Below, in pieces: positions 29,157-37,299 of a stretch of DNA of 64,000 nt (positions are counted from its first letter, which is position 1; the number at the start of each line of letters is the position of its first letter). Source of the DNA: Gluconacetobacter dulcium (GTDB lineage: Bacteria > Pseudomonadota > Alphaproteobacteria > Acetobacterales > Acetobacteraceae). The notes under the pieces are model-generated. The model searched no databases. It had not been told where the DNA came from and saw only the letters and a list, made by a program, of their open reading frames with translations. A program made the translations under genes and the position numbers. Location of the stretch: assembly GCF_014174165.1 (NCBI RefSeq), contig NZ_JABEQN010000003.1, positions 124,001 to 188,000 on the forward strand. The letters are read 5' to 3'.

Positions 29157-29417
29157 ATGGGCCATGCGGTGTCACAACGTAAGAAAGAAGAGGAACGCCG
29201 GTTCGTCCTGGCGAGCCGAGTCGCGACCTACAAGGACTGGCAGCTAAAGGCCCACTGTCAGAGGTGTCATGAGACGCGAATCGTCAGGCTCGATTCGCTT
29301 GATGGCACGAAGAGCATGGCTGAGGTCCGGGATGCCTTGAGGTGTCGCAGGCACCGCGTCAGGCCCCTATCCGTGCTGCTATGCCATGAATGGAAGCGGC
29401 TGACGTTGGACCTCTGA
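29157..29417 (+). CDS. Small zinc-ribbon-like hypothetical protein
   Basis: 86 residues, basic (KKEEERR start). A CQRC pair near residue 34 and a further CRRH near 63 resemble the Cys-X2-Cys knuckles of small alphaproteobacterial zinc-ribbon proteins often seen in phages. There is no clear ribosome site before the ATG. Base composition is somewhat more GC-rich than the preceding genes. Confidence 0.5.
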   Translation: MGHAVSQRKKEEERRFVLASRVATYKDWQLKAHCQRCHETRIVRLDSLDGTKSMAEVRDALRCRRHRVRPLSVLLCHEWKRLTLDL

Positions 29418-29469
29418 GCGCGCAGCGGTACCTTATATATAGGGGGGCCACGGGACGCCATCTATGGGC

Positions 29470-29496
29470 TTGCCCTTTCAGATCAAGCCCTATAAG
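29470..29496 (+). promoter_or_regulatory. Possible promoter of the tRNA-Lys gene
   Basis: TTGCCC (29470-29475) and TATAAG (29491-29496) with a 15-base spacer, about 18 bases before the tRNA 5' end. The spacer is short, so this is tentative. Confidence 0.4.
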
Positions 29497-29513
29497 AGAG
29501 GCCGCATTGGTGA

Positions 29514-29797
29514 GAGCCGGTAGCTCAGTCGGTAGAGCATTCGACTTTCAATGGGAGCGCAGTCGGGAAACTGGCTGTGGAACAGACCTTAAACTCGGTG
29601 AACGCTCTGACCTCTGCGTCGTGCCAATACCGAGCCAAGCCATCGCAAGATGGAAGGTGTAGAGACTTGACAGGGTCCACCTAACGGCCTTCGGCCCATG
29701 GTGAAGATAAAGTCCAGACCACGAACCCTCGGGGCGGCTAAAGCCGAAGTGGTACGTAATCGAATGGTCGTGGGTTCGAGTCCCACCCGGCTCACCA
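29514..29797 (+). tRNA. tRNA-Lys(UUU) interrupted by a group I intron
   Basis: Exon 1 is 29514-29548, exon 2 is 29757-29797 with encoded CCA: 76 nt after splicing. Acceptor stem GAGCCGG/CCGGCTC, D arm GCTC/GAGC, anticodon arm TTCGA-CTTTTAA-TCGAA and T arm GTGGG/CCCAC all pair. The anticodon is TTT; the intron separates its second and third bases (positions 35/36). The gene is 120 bp left of the presumed attR, so it is probably carried by the prophage rather than by the host. Confidence 0.9.
29549..29756 (+). ncRNA. Group I intron (IC3-like) in tRNA-Lys
   Basis: 208 nt. The 5' exon ends in U and the intron ends in G. Exon CUUU can pair with intron GGAG (29554-29557), with U-G at the splice site (P1). 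CGCAG/CTGTG make P2. The core GGTGTAGAGACTTGACAGGG..CCACCTAA, then ATGGTGAAGATAAAGTCCAGA, matches what I recall of the Azoarcus tRNA-Ile intron core (P3-P8), and GGCGGCTAAAGCCG gives P9. The size is nearly that of the 205-nt Azoarcus intron. No ORF is inside. Self-splicing is expected but not shown. Confidence 0.9.
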
Positions 29798-29919
29798 ACA
29801 TATCTCACGAAAATGTTACATGCAGAGCAGTAGCATTTAACTGCGCGCGAATCGCAAACCTCTAGCAAAGCCCCGCCAGAGGTTCGCAGTTTTCTGCCGA
29901 TTTTTCGGGGTCGTATTTA

Positions 29920-29965
29920 ACTTTTAATCGAATGGTCGTGGGTTCGAATCCCACCCGGCTCACCA
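29920..29965 (+). repeat. attR: 3' half of tRNA-Lys at the right prophage end
   Basis: ACTTTTAATCGAATGG onward to CACCA repeats the tRNA-Lys sequence from the anticodon loop to CCA, with no acceptor 5' side before it. It differs from exon 2 of the complete gene by one base in the T loop (TTCGAAT against TTCGAGT), and flanks diverge immediately after CCA. A tRNA 3' fragment starting in the anticodon region is the usual core left by tRNA-targeting integrases. The reciprocal attL would be left of the window. Confidence 0.75.
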
Positions 29966-30093
29966 TCTTCTTTCCCCGATCACATTGCGTGCGCCACTCT
30001 TCTTTTCCGAAGAAAAGAAGAAGAAAGATTTCCGGTCCGCTCATGAACCAGAGCATGACCCGGCATGATGGTCCTGAACGAATCAGGATTCTC

Positions 30094-30119
30094 CGGTTCT
30101 TTTTTCAAAAAAAGAACGA
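30094..30119. terminator. Terminator-like hairpin at the end of the oxidoreductase gene
   Basis: GTTCTTTTTT and AAAAAAAGAAC form an A/T-rich stem. A similar TTCTTTTCCGAAGAAAAGAA palindrome lies near 30000, and another near 36860. On the minus strand it follows the oxidoreductase stop by about 30 bases. Confidence 0.45.
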
Positions 30120-30148
30120 GGGTTTCCTTACTACGCCGTCGCCTTCCC

Positions 30149-31243
30149 TCAGGAACACGGCAGATCGCGTATTGTCTGGATAATCTTCAGCACTTCCAGC
30201 GTTTCATCGGGCGGAGAAAGCGTAGCCGCCGTCTCGCCGCTTTGTATGGCCCGTGTCGCTGCCTCTATTTCAAATTGCAGCCCATATCCCGGAAAATCAA
30301 AAGCATGGCGCCGGACACCCGGCAGGGGCAGCTTCCGTGCGATTTTCGAGAAAAGGCGCGCTGCAAACGGGCTTTTACCCAACGCCCGAATAGTCCTGCC
30401 TATGGCAGGTCCGGTCTCCAGCACCTGGCGCGCGCCGATGAAAGGGGATGGCAGGACAAGCGTCCCCCGTGTGCCTTCGATCACGAACAGATTGCCACCC
30501 GTATTGTCGAACGCGCACCGCAGGGTCGCCGGAACGCCACCGAAATCCAGGTCCAGACGCGCCGTCCGATCGACCCCTGTCGGCGCGGCGCACCATGCGC
30601 CTGAAACCGTATCGGGCCGTCCCAGGAGCATGAGCGAAAGGGACACCAGATAACATCCCAGATCGAGCAAGGCGCCTCCTCCCTGAAGAGGGTCGAAGAA
30701 TCGGTCCGTCGCATCGTAGGGATGTTGAAACGCGAGTTCCCCCGTCACGCTGCGCACCGTTCCAATCGAGCCACGGTCCAGAGCCTGTTGCACGAACCGG
30801 ATCGCCGGCAGGAAGCGGCACCACACGCCTTCCATCAGGAAGACATTCCGTTCTCTGGCAAAGCCGATCAGGCGTTCGGCCTGCTCCACATTCACAACCA
30901 GTGGCTTCTCGACGAGAACGCTCTTGCCGCTTTCGATGGCGGCCCAGGCCATGGAAAAATGAGATGAATTGGGCGTGGCGATATACACCGCGTCAACACG
31001 CGCATCCTGCAACAGCGCGTCATGACCCTCATACGCGACCCCGCCGTAAAGACCGGCGAATTGCGCGGCCCTCTCCATCGTGCGGGACGAGACACCCGCC
31101 AGATGGCAACCGGGAACGCGCGCAAGGTCTTCGGCGAAATGACGGGCGATAACACCCGTGCCCACAATGCCCCATCCGAGAGACGTGCGTGAGCGATCTG
31201 CCGGCCCGATTGGGGCAAGCGAGGCGATATCCATGGATGACAT
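30149..31243 (-). CDS. Gfo/Idh/MocA-family oxidoreductase
   Basis: 364 residues from ATG 31243; an ATG three codons later (31234) is equally possible. The Rossmann motif GIVGTGVIARHFA lies near residues 27-39, and VEKPLV, the family's catalytic Lys signature, near 110. A C-terminal beta-sheet domain follows. Such enzymes oxidise or reduce sugars, inositols or dihydrodiols with NAD(P); resemblance is to the trans-1,2-dihydrodiol dehydrogenase group (FLMEGVWCRFLPA). First chromosomal gene right of the prophage. The substrate cannot be told from sequence. Confidence 0.85.
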   Translation of the reverse strand: MSSMDIASLAPIGPADRSRTSLGWGIVGTGVIARHFAEDLARVPGCHLAGVSSRTMERAAQFAGLYGGVAYEGHDALLQDARVDAVYIATPNSSHFSMAWAAIESGKSVLVEKPLVVNVEQAERLIGFARERNVFLMEGVWCRFLPAIRFVQQALDRGSIGTVRSVTGELAFQHPYDATDRFFDPLQGGGALLDLGCYLVSLSLMLLGRPDTVSGAWCAAPTGVDRTARLDLDFGGVPATLRCAFDNTGGNLFVIEGTRGTLVLPSPFIGARQVLETGPAIGRTIRALGKSPFAARLFSKIARKLPLPGVRRHAFDFPGYGLQFEIEAATRAIQSGETAATLSPPDETLEVLKIIQTIRDLPCS

Positions 31244-31330
31244 GAACACGATCAATACAGGAAGCAGGAAAAGCCGCGCGAGTCTTATCGCACATGGCCG
31301 AGGTGATGATGACCGGGGACGATCGGCGCT

Positions 31331-32140
31331 TCAGCCGAATTCCTCATATGTCGTCACGAAAAAGTTGGACAGAACCGCCGGGCCGAAGGTCGTGGTCAGG
31401 GCTACGTCCGTCGCGTCGCGTCCCCGCGCCATCACGATCCGTCCGATCCGGGGCATGTTGTGCCGCGCATCGAACGTGAACCACTGGCCTTCCAGCCAGA
31501 CTTCGAACCACGCCGAGAAATCCATCGGGTAATCGACCGGCGGAATCCCGATATCGCCCAGATACCCGGTGCAGTAACGGGCGGGAATATTCATGCAGCG
31601 GCAGAGCGTCACCGCCAGATGGGCATAATCGCGACACACGCCCACCCCTTCCTGATAGGCTTCATAGGCCGTACGGGTCGGGCGCGCCTGCTGGTAGTCG
31701 AAACGGATATGCTGGTGCACGAACGAGACGATCGCCTGCACCCGCCCCCAGCCCGGCGCCAGATGGCCGAACATCGACCACGCAATGGAAGACAGCAGAT
31801 CGGTCTCGCAATAGCGGCTGCCCATCAGGAACACCAGGCAGTCCGCCGGCAGGTCCGCCACCGGCACCTCCCGCGCGCCGGGCATCCACCGGTCGGGCAG
31901 ACCGCTGTCAGCGATGACGAAGGACAGGCTGGTGCGCAATGTGCCGGCCGGCGCCAAAACGCGGGTGCAGCGATTGCCGAACCCGTCGAGATAACGCTGT
32001 GCCGGTACGGGCGGGTCGAAGATCGGGGTCTGGGGGGTCATCAGGTCCGGCTCGCGATCCGGATGGACCTCGAGCATCAGTACCATCGCGGTCGGGGCCT
32101 GAACCGTCAGGGCAATGTCATAACCGGCACGAATCAGCAC
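31331..32140 (-). CDS. Transglutaminase-like family protein
   Basis: 269 residues. A beta-rich N-terminal domain is followed by the transglutaminase core: GVCRDYAHLAVTLCR with the catalytic-type Cys near residue 170, then DFSAWFEVWLEGQWFTFDARHN, and RIGRIVMARGRDATDVALTTTFG at the end. In classical transglutaminases a His precedes the AW.E motif; here that position is Ser. Related alphaproteobacterial proteins often vary here, so loss of activity should not be assumed. Role unknown. Confidence 0.8.
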   Translation of the reverse strand: MLIRAGYDIALTVQAPTAMVLMLEVHPDREPDLMTPQTPIFDPPVPAQRYLDGFGNRCTRVLAPAGTLRTSLSFVIADSGLPDRWMPGAREVPVADLPADCLVFLMGSRYCETDLLSSIAWSMFGHLAPGWGRVQAIVSFVHQHIRFDYQQARPTRTAYEAYQEGVGVCRDYAHLAVTLCRCMNIPARYCTGYLGDIGIPPVDYPMDFSAWFEVWLEGQWFTFDARHNMPRIGRIVMARGRDATDVALTTTFGPAVLSNFFVTTYEEFG

Positions 32141-32208
32141 GCCGTCTTCCCTTCCTGACCGTCTTCATCACCCCGCCCGTACCCGTTCACGATGTCAAGT
32201 CGGCCAAG

Positions 32209-32568
32209 TCAGTGCGGTTCGACCGCGTGCGCCCGCTTGTAGATCACGATCGGCAATTGTTTCGCCAGGATCGTGACCACGGCCGGTACCGACAGGCCGG
32301 TCTGGGCGGCGAAATGCTCCAGGTCATGTTGCGCGATCAGGGTGCGCACCATGTCCTCGGTTATGGGACCGGTGTTGCCGTCGGCCCTCCAGCGCGCGAC
32401 CATATCGCCATAGCCCGCGGCGACGGCGCGATCGGCGAAGCCGTTCACCCCATGCTCGCGCTTCACGCCGTCCAGATATTCGTGGATCGCGGTCACCAGG
32501 CCCGAATGATCGTAAGTGGCGCCGGTCAGGAAATCGCCAAGCGTCGTTGCGGAGTCGGTGATGGACAT
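32209..32568 (-). CDS. YidB-like (DUF937) protein
   Basis: 119 residues from the ATG at 32568, which has GGAGAGG just upstream; the longer open frame to 32760 has no start support. The C-terminus AAQTGLSVPAVVTILAKQLPIVI resembles the DUF937/YidB signature (a GLs...v...la.lLP.vvd pattern). Function of the family is unclear. Monocistronic. Confidence 0.65.
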   Translation of the reverse strand: MSITDSATTLGDFLTGATYDHSGLVTAIHEYLDGVKREHGVNGFADRAVAAGYGDMVARWRADGNTGPITEDMVRTLIAQHDLEHFAAQTGLSVPAVVTILAKQLPIVIYKRAHAVEPH

Positions 32569-32677
32569 AGTGCCTCTCCATTCTCGAAACGTTGTGGCCT
32601 GATACCCGCAACGCGGCGAAAACCGCCTCGTTCCCGTCCTCCCGAATGGTTGAGGATGGCACGGCCCCAAAACGGAA

Positions 32678-32703
32678 AAACCGGAGCCTTTCGGCCCCGG
32701 TTT
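32678..32703 (-). terminator. Terminator hairpin upstream of the YidB-like gene
   Basis: On the minus strand AAACCGGGGCC, GAAA, GGCTCCGG followed by TTTTTCC. It would end transcripts coming from about 32830 rather than the YidB-like gene itself. The segment 32704-32827 holds a 10-codon minus-strand ORF (32768-32736) and nothing else. Confidence 0.6.
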
Positions 32704-32827
32704 CCCGCGGATGAGACGACACAGAGGAAATGGCCTTAGTGGCCGATTTCTGAATAACACTCATTCATGTTTGATATCAATCACCCTCGCGGCAATGTGA
32801 GCGGAGGGCAGATTCTCCCCCGAACAC

Positions 32828-32857
32828 AAAAAAAGGCGGCCCTTTCGGGCCGCCTTT
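32828..32857 (-). terminator. Terminator of the DUF2076 gene
   Basis: On the minus strand AAAGGCGGCCC, GAAA, GGGCCGCCTTT followed by TTTTTG: an 11-bp stem and long T tract. Confidence 0.93.
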
Positions 32858-32881
32858 CATCGTCGCCGAAATCAGCGCGGC

Positions 32882-33616
32882 TCAGAAATTGTCGTCGCCG
32901 CCACCGCCCCAGTCACCGCCGCCGTCGCCACCGCCGGCATCGAAGCCCGGATCGACATCGGTCCCGCCGCCACCGAACGGGTCGGCCCCCGGAGCCGCCC
33001 CGTAATTGTTGTTGATGATCGTCTCGCCACCCGCCCCGGCGCCACCGAAGCCTCCGGCGTCATGATGGCCACTGAACAGGTCGGTCAGGGCGTTGCCCAC
33101 CATCATGCCGCCCGCGACGCCGGCCGCCGTCGTCAGGGCCGACCCGAGGAAGCCGGAGCCACGCGCCGGAAACATCCCCGGCTGCATTCCCATCGGATAG
33201 CCCTGCTGCGGCTGAGGCGGCGGCGGAGCGGCCTGCTGGCCCCAACCCGGCGGAGGTGCCGCCTGCGCGCGCTGGCCACCGCCGAACAGGCCGCCGAAAA
33301 TGCCGCCGCCACTGCCGGCGGGGCGCTGCTGCTGCTGCGCCTGGAGGGCCTGCTGCGCCTGCTGAAGCTGCCACTGCAACTGCTGGATGCGATTCTGCGC
33401 CGCCACCAGCGCCGCTTCCTGCACCACCGCCATCTGGGTCACGCGGTAGCGGGCCTCGGGATATTGCTGGAACATCTGGCCGATGAACTGGTCGGCCTCC
33501 GGGTCGATCGGCGGCAGATTGGGCGTTGTCGCAGGAACGCTGCCGAAGCCCCCCTGCGGCGCGCCCCCCACCCGGGCGACGAACTTCGTGATCAGGTCGC
33601 GTTCTTCGGTATTCAT
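32882..33616 (-). CDS. DUF2076-family protein
   Basis: 244 residues from the ATG at 33616 ([17 protein letters not shown]), the typical DUF2076 start; the open frame upstream lacks support. A helical N-terminal domain with [16 protein letters not shown] and [14 protein letters not shown] is followed by a Gln-rich coiled part, a Gly-rich stretch with [19 protein letters not shown] (a possible membrane-associating helix) and a Gly/Asp-rich tail. Periplasmic ligand-binding has been suggested for the family; function here is unknown. Confidence 0.8.
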   Translation of the reverse strand: MNTEERDLITKFVARVGGAPQGGFGSVPATTPNLPPIDPEADQFIGQMFQQYPEARYRVTQMAVVQEAALVAAQNRIQQLQWQLQQAQQALQAQQQQRPAGSGGGIFGGLFGGGQRAQAAPPPGWGQQAAPPPPQPQQGYPMGMQPGMFPARGSGFLGSALTTAAGVAGGMMVGNALTDLFSGHHDAGGFGGAGAGGETIINNNYGAAPGADPFGGGGTDVDPGFDAGGGDGGGDWGGGGDDNF

Positions 33617-33799
33617 CTTTCCGTCCCTGTCTCCGACAAGAGTGCCAAGCCTAGATGTGGCCCGCACGCATGGATTGCGCAAGCCCAGCCTGCCCCGCTA
33701 CGCGCCGCCTTTCGATCCGCGCCTCATGGCTGTATGGTGCGGCCCCTGTGCGTGCCGGATGGCATGCGTTTTCCATCGCTTACCGGAGCATCCCCGTCC

Positions 33800-34672
33800 A
33801 TGGTCCCGGCCTCCGCGCCTCGCCCCCTGTCCTTTCAGGACCTGATCCTGAAACTGCATCAGTTCTGGTCCGCACAGGGCTGCGCCATCCTGCAACCATA
33901 CGATACCGAGGTCGGGGCCGGTACGCTCTCGCCGCACACCACCCTGCGCGCGCTGGGCAAGCGGCCGTGGAAGGCAGCCTATGTCCAGCCCTGCCGCCGG
34001 CCCTCCGACGGACGGTACGGCGAGAATCCGAACCGGCTGCAACATTATTATCAGTACCAGGTGCTGCTGAAGCCGACGCCCGAGGACAGCCAGAAACTGT
34101 TGCTGGACAGCTATCGCGCCATCGGCATCGACCCGCTGGAACACGATATTCGCTTCGTCGAGGACGATTGGGAGAACCCCACGATCGGCGCCTGGGGACT
34201 GGGCTGGGAAGTCTGGTGCGACGGCATGGAGGTGACGCAGTTCACCTATTTCCAGCAGGTCGGCGGCATCCCCACCGTCCTGCCGTCCACCGAACTGACC
34301 TATGGGCTGGAACGGCTGGCGATGTATGTCCAGGGAGTCGAGAATGTCTACGATCTCGATTTCAACGGTCAGGGCCTGACCTATGGCGACGTTTTCCTGC
34401 GCGCCGAGCGGGATTATTCGCGCCATAATTTCGAGCTGGCCGACACCGAGATGTTGCATCGCCATTTCATCGACGCGGAGCGCGAGGCCACGGCGCTGGC
34501 GGAAGCCGGTATCGCCCAGCCCGCCTACGACCAGTGCCTGAAGGCCAGCCATCTGTTCAACCTGCTGGACGCGCGCGGCGTGATCAGCGTCAGCGAGCGC
34601 GCCTCCTATATCGGCCGCGTCAGGGCTCTGGCCCGACGCTGCTGCGACGCATGGCTGGCCGGCGAGGAATAA
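33800..34672 (+). CDS. glyQ: Glycyl-tRNA synthetase alpha subunit
   Basis: 290 residues from ATG 33800, the normal GlyQ length. Class II synthetase signatures: [45 protein letters not shown] (motif 2) and [12 protein letters not shown] (motif 3). With GlyS it forms the alpha2beta2 enzyme charging tRNA-Gly. The upstream in-frame extension is antisense to DUF2076 and was discarded. Three bases separate it from glyS. Confidence 0.97.
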   Translation: MVPASAPRPLSFQDLILKLHQFWSAQGCAILQPYDTEVGAGTLSPHTTLRALGKRPWKAAYVQPCRRPSDGRYGENPNRLQHYYQYQVLLKPTPEDSQKLLLDSYRAIGIDPLEHDIRFVEDDWENPTIGAWGLGWEVWCDGMEVTQFTYFQQVGGIPTVLPSTELTYGLERLAMYVQGVENVYDLDFNGQGLTYGDVFLRAERDYSRHNFELADTEMLHRHFIDAEREATALAEAGIAQPAYDQCLKASHLFNLLDARGVISVSERASYIGRVRALARRCCDAWLAGEE

Positions 34673-34675
34673 GTC

Positions 34676-36736
34676 ATGCCCGAATTTCTGCTTGAACTGT
34701 TTTCCGAGGAAATCCCCGCGCGCATGCAGGCGCGCGGGGCGGACGACCTGCTGCGGCTGGTCACCGAGGCCCTTGCCCCGCTGAACCCGCGCGATGCCAC
34801 CGCCTTCGCCGGTCCGCGCCGCATCGCCCTGACCCTGGTGCTGGACGGCACCGTTCCCGGCACCACCATCGCCGAACGCGGCCCGCGCGAAGGCGCGCCG
34901 GAAAAGGCCCTGGCCGGCTTTACCCGCAAGCATGGCGTCAGCCAGGACGATCTGGTGCTGGAAGGCGGCTTCTGGGTGCTCAATCGCACCGTTCCGCCGG
35001 TCGAGGCGGCTACCCGCATCGCCGAAATTCTGCCGCCTCTCCTGCGGCGCTTTCCCTGGCCCAAATCCATGCGCTGGGGCGAGGGCAGCGCCTTCACCTG
35101 GGTCCGGCCCCTGCGCCGCATCCTGTGCCTGCTGGATGGCGAGGTCGTCGATATCGCGCTGGCCGACGGCGAGGATAACGGTCACGGCCTGCGCGCCGGC
35201 CGACTGACCGAGGGCCACCGCTTTACCGCCCCCGGCGCCTTCGCCGTAACCGGTGCCGCCGACTGGCGCGAGGGCCTGCGCGCCCGGCAGGTTCTGGTCG
35301 ATGCAGCCGAGCGCCGCACGCTGATCGCGGACGGCATCGCGCGACTGGCCGCCGAGGAAGGGCTGCGCATCGTCGCCGATCCGGGCCTGGTGGAGGAAGT
35401 CGCGGGGCTGACCGAATGGCCGGTGCCGTTCCTGGGCCGGATCGACGAGACCTTCATGGACCTGCCGCCCGAGGTCATGCAGGTGTCGATGCGCGTCAAC
35501 CAGCGCTATTTCGCGCTGGTCCGTGACGACGGCTCCGCCGCCCCGCGTTTCGCCTTCGTCGCCAATCTTCAGCCAACGGACGGCGGCGCGCTGACCATCG
35601 CGGGCAACGAGCGGGTGCTGCGCGCACGCTTCGCCGACGCCCGCCATTTCTGGGATCTGGATCGTGCCCGCCCCCTGGCCAGCCGGGTGGCGGCGCTGGA
35701 TGCCATCGTCTTCCATGCCGCCCTCGGCAGCCAGGGCGCGCGCGTGCGGCGCATCGTCCGTCTGGCCGGCCTGCTGGCGCCGATGGTGGGTGCCCCGGTC
35801 GCCGAAGCCGAGCGCGCCGCCCTGTTGGCCAAGGCCGATCTGACCACCGGCATGGTGGGGGAGTTCCCCGAGCTTCAGGGCGTGATGGGATCGTACTACG
35901 CCCGGCATGACGGCGAGCCTGCCAGCGTCGCCACGGCCGTTGCCGAGCATTACATGCCGCGCGGCCAGAATGACGGTGTGCCGACATCGCCGGTTTCGAT
36001 CGCAGTCGCGCTGGCCGACAAGATCGACAGCCTGACCGCCTTCTTCGCGGCTGGCGAGAAGCCCGGCGGCTCGGGCGACCCCTACGCGCTGCGCCGCGCT
36101 GCCCTGGGCATTATCCGTATCATCCGGGAAAACGCACTGCGGCTGGATCTGGTCCGGCTGTTCGTGCTGGCGGCCGACGCCCTGCCCGAGGCCCTGCGCG
36201 ACGCACCGGACCTGACTCTGCTGCCCGGCTTCGTGGCCGAACGTCTGCGCGTGCAGTTGCGCGCCGAGGGCGCACGCCACGATATCCTGGCCGCGATTTC
36301 CAGCGGCAATGAGGACAGCGACATCACGCGCCTGCTGGCCCGCACCGACGCGCTGGCCGCCATGCTGGCCACCGATGACGGACGAAACCTGCTGGCAGCC
36401 ACGAAGCGCGCCGCCAACATCCTGCGGATCGAAGACCGCAAGGACGGGCCGCACGACGGCACCCCCGACCCGACGCTGTACGAGCAGGCCGAGGAACGGG
36501 ATCTGGCCAACATGCTGCTGGATGTCATTCCCGCCGTCGAGGCCGCGATCGCCAGCGAACGCTACACGGACGCGATGCGCGAGGCCGCGCGCCTGCGGCC
36601 GGTGCTGGATCGCTTCTTCGAAGCCGTCACGGTCAATGCCGACCGCGCCGACCTGCGCCTGAACCGGCTGCGCCTGCTTGCGGAACTGCGGCGCATGACT
36701 GTGCTGATCGCGGATTTCAGCCAGATCGAGGGCTGA
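34676..36736 (+). CDS. glyS: Glycyl-tRNA synthetase beta subunit
   Basis: 686 residues, normal length. It begins MPEFLLELFSEEIPARMQ, the standard GlyS start, has an HD-like region with GEFPELQGVMGSYYA near residues 395-410, and a C-terminal anticodon-binding helical domain. It completes the tetrameric enzyme. Cotranscribed with glyQ. Confidence 0.97.
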   Translation: MPEFLLELFSEEIPARMQARGADDLLRLVTEALAPLNPRDATAFAGPRRIALTLVLDGTVPGTTIAERGPREGAPEKALAGFTRKHGVSQDDLVLEGGFWVLNRTVPPVEAATRIAEILPPLLRRFPWPKSMRWGEGSAFTWVRPLRRILCLLDGEVVDIALADGEDNGHGLRAGRLTEGHRFTAPGAFAVTGAADWREGLRARQVLVDAAERRTLIADGIARLAAEEGLRIVADPGLVEEVAGLTEWPVPFLGRIDETFMDLPPEVMQVSMRVNQRYFALVRDDGSAAPRFAFVANLQPTDGGALTIAGNERVLRARFADARHFWDLDRARPLASRVAALDAIVFHAALGSQGARVRRIVRLAGLLAPMVGAPVAEAERAALLAKADLTTGMVGEFPELQGVMGSYYARHDGEPASVATAVAEHYMPRGQNDGVPTSPVSIAVALADKIDSLTAFFAAGEKPGGSGDPYALRRAALGIIRIIRENALRLDLVRLFVLAADALPEALRDAPDLTLLPGFVAERLRVQLRAEGARHDILAAISSGNEDSDITRLLARTDALAAMLATDDGRNLLAATKRAANILRIEDRKDGPHDGTPDPTLYEQAEERDLANMLLDVIPAVEAAIASERYTDAMREAARLRPVLDRFFEAVTVNADRADLRLNRLRLLAELRRMTVLIADFSQIEG

Positions 36737-36742
36737 TTTTTT

Positions 36743-36770
36743 CCCCACCCGGCGGTCAGGCCGGGTGGGG
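36743..36770 (+). terminator. Hairpin after glyS
   Basis: CCCCACCCGG (36743-36752) and CCGGGTGGGG (36761-36770): perfect 10-bp stem, preceded by T6 but without a T tract after it. Probably the glyS terminator. A second A/T-rich TTCTTC..GAAGAA hairpin near 36860-36890 could end the convergent DUF3293 transcript. Confidence 0.6.
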
Positions 36771-36885
36771 AATTGCGGTTTCAGACAAAAGACACGAATT
36801 TTGATTTGCTGAAGCACTTTTCCAGCAAGCATATGACAGGCGAATAACAGTCTTTATTCTTCTTTTTCTTCGGAAAAGAAGAATG

Positions 36886-37299
36886 TCATCCGCGTCCATC
36901 AAGAAATACCAGCCGCCCCGGACCGCCGTCCCGCACGAGCAGAACCGCGTTCTGCCCGAAATGGCGGGCAATCACCCGCGCGCGCGCCAATGGCAGGCAC
37001 GCGGCGAACAATGGCTCGGCCCATTGCCCCAGCCTGCCCTCGCCTTCATGGCGTTCGCAGCCCGCGAGACGCCCCGCCAGAGCCCGCATCCGGCGGCGAT
37101 TCCAGCCATCCGGCCGACGGCGGCCGCCCGGATTTGCGGCACTGATAAAGACCACGTCGCCCCGCCGCCACCATCCAGATCCCTCTGGACCATCGGGCAG
37201 CGGGCGCTGGCCGACCCGCACCGAAATTCCGCCCGCGCGATACAGGCTGCGCCGATAGGCACGCGCGGTCGCTTCATCGACCGGCCGCAGCCCGGTCAC
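36886..37299 (-). CDS. DUF3293-family protein
   Basis: 137 residues from GTG 37299, which overlaps the rodA stop as GTGA. The family pattern is visible: AYRRSLYRAGGISVRVG at the start, VVFISAANPGG (the 'TAwNP' motif) near residue 47, NRRRMRALAGRLAG, and ARVIARHFGQNAVLLV near the end. Function is unknown. Overlapping start and strand make it the last gene of the mre/rod operon, an unusual partner for cell-shape genes. Confidence 0.7.
   Translation of the reverse strand: MTGLRPVDEATARAYRRSLYRAGGISVRVGQRPLPDGPEGSGWWRRGDVVFISAANPGGRRRPDGWNRRRMRALAGRLAGCERHEGEGRLGQWAEPLFAACLPLARARVIARHFGQNAVLLVRDGGPGRLVFLDGRG

Noticed and set aside
29514-29797. Host tRNA-Lys as attL, with the prophage lying to its right
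   Set aside because: Phage genes lie to its left and only 122 bases separate it from the 3' tRNA fragment, so this complete gene is better read as prophage-borne. The missing left end is needed to be certain.
31331-32140. Inactive transglutaminase because Ser replaces the usual His before AWFE
   Set aside because: Related alphaproteobacterial proteins vary at this position as far as I recall, so loss of activity cannot be claimed from sequence alone.
33698-36832. Minus-strand open frame of about 1,044 codons opposite glyQ-glyS
   Set aside because: It runs antisense to two certain genes in GC-rich DNA, where stop codons are rare; the translation is Gln/Gly/Arg-rich with no motif.
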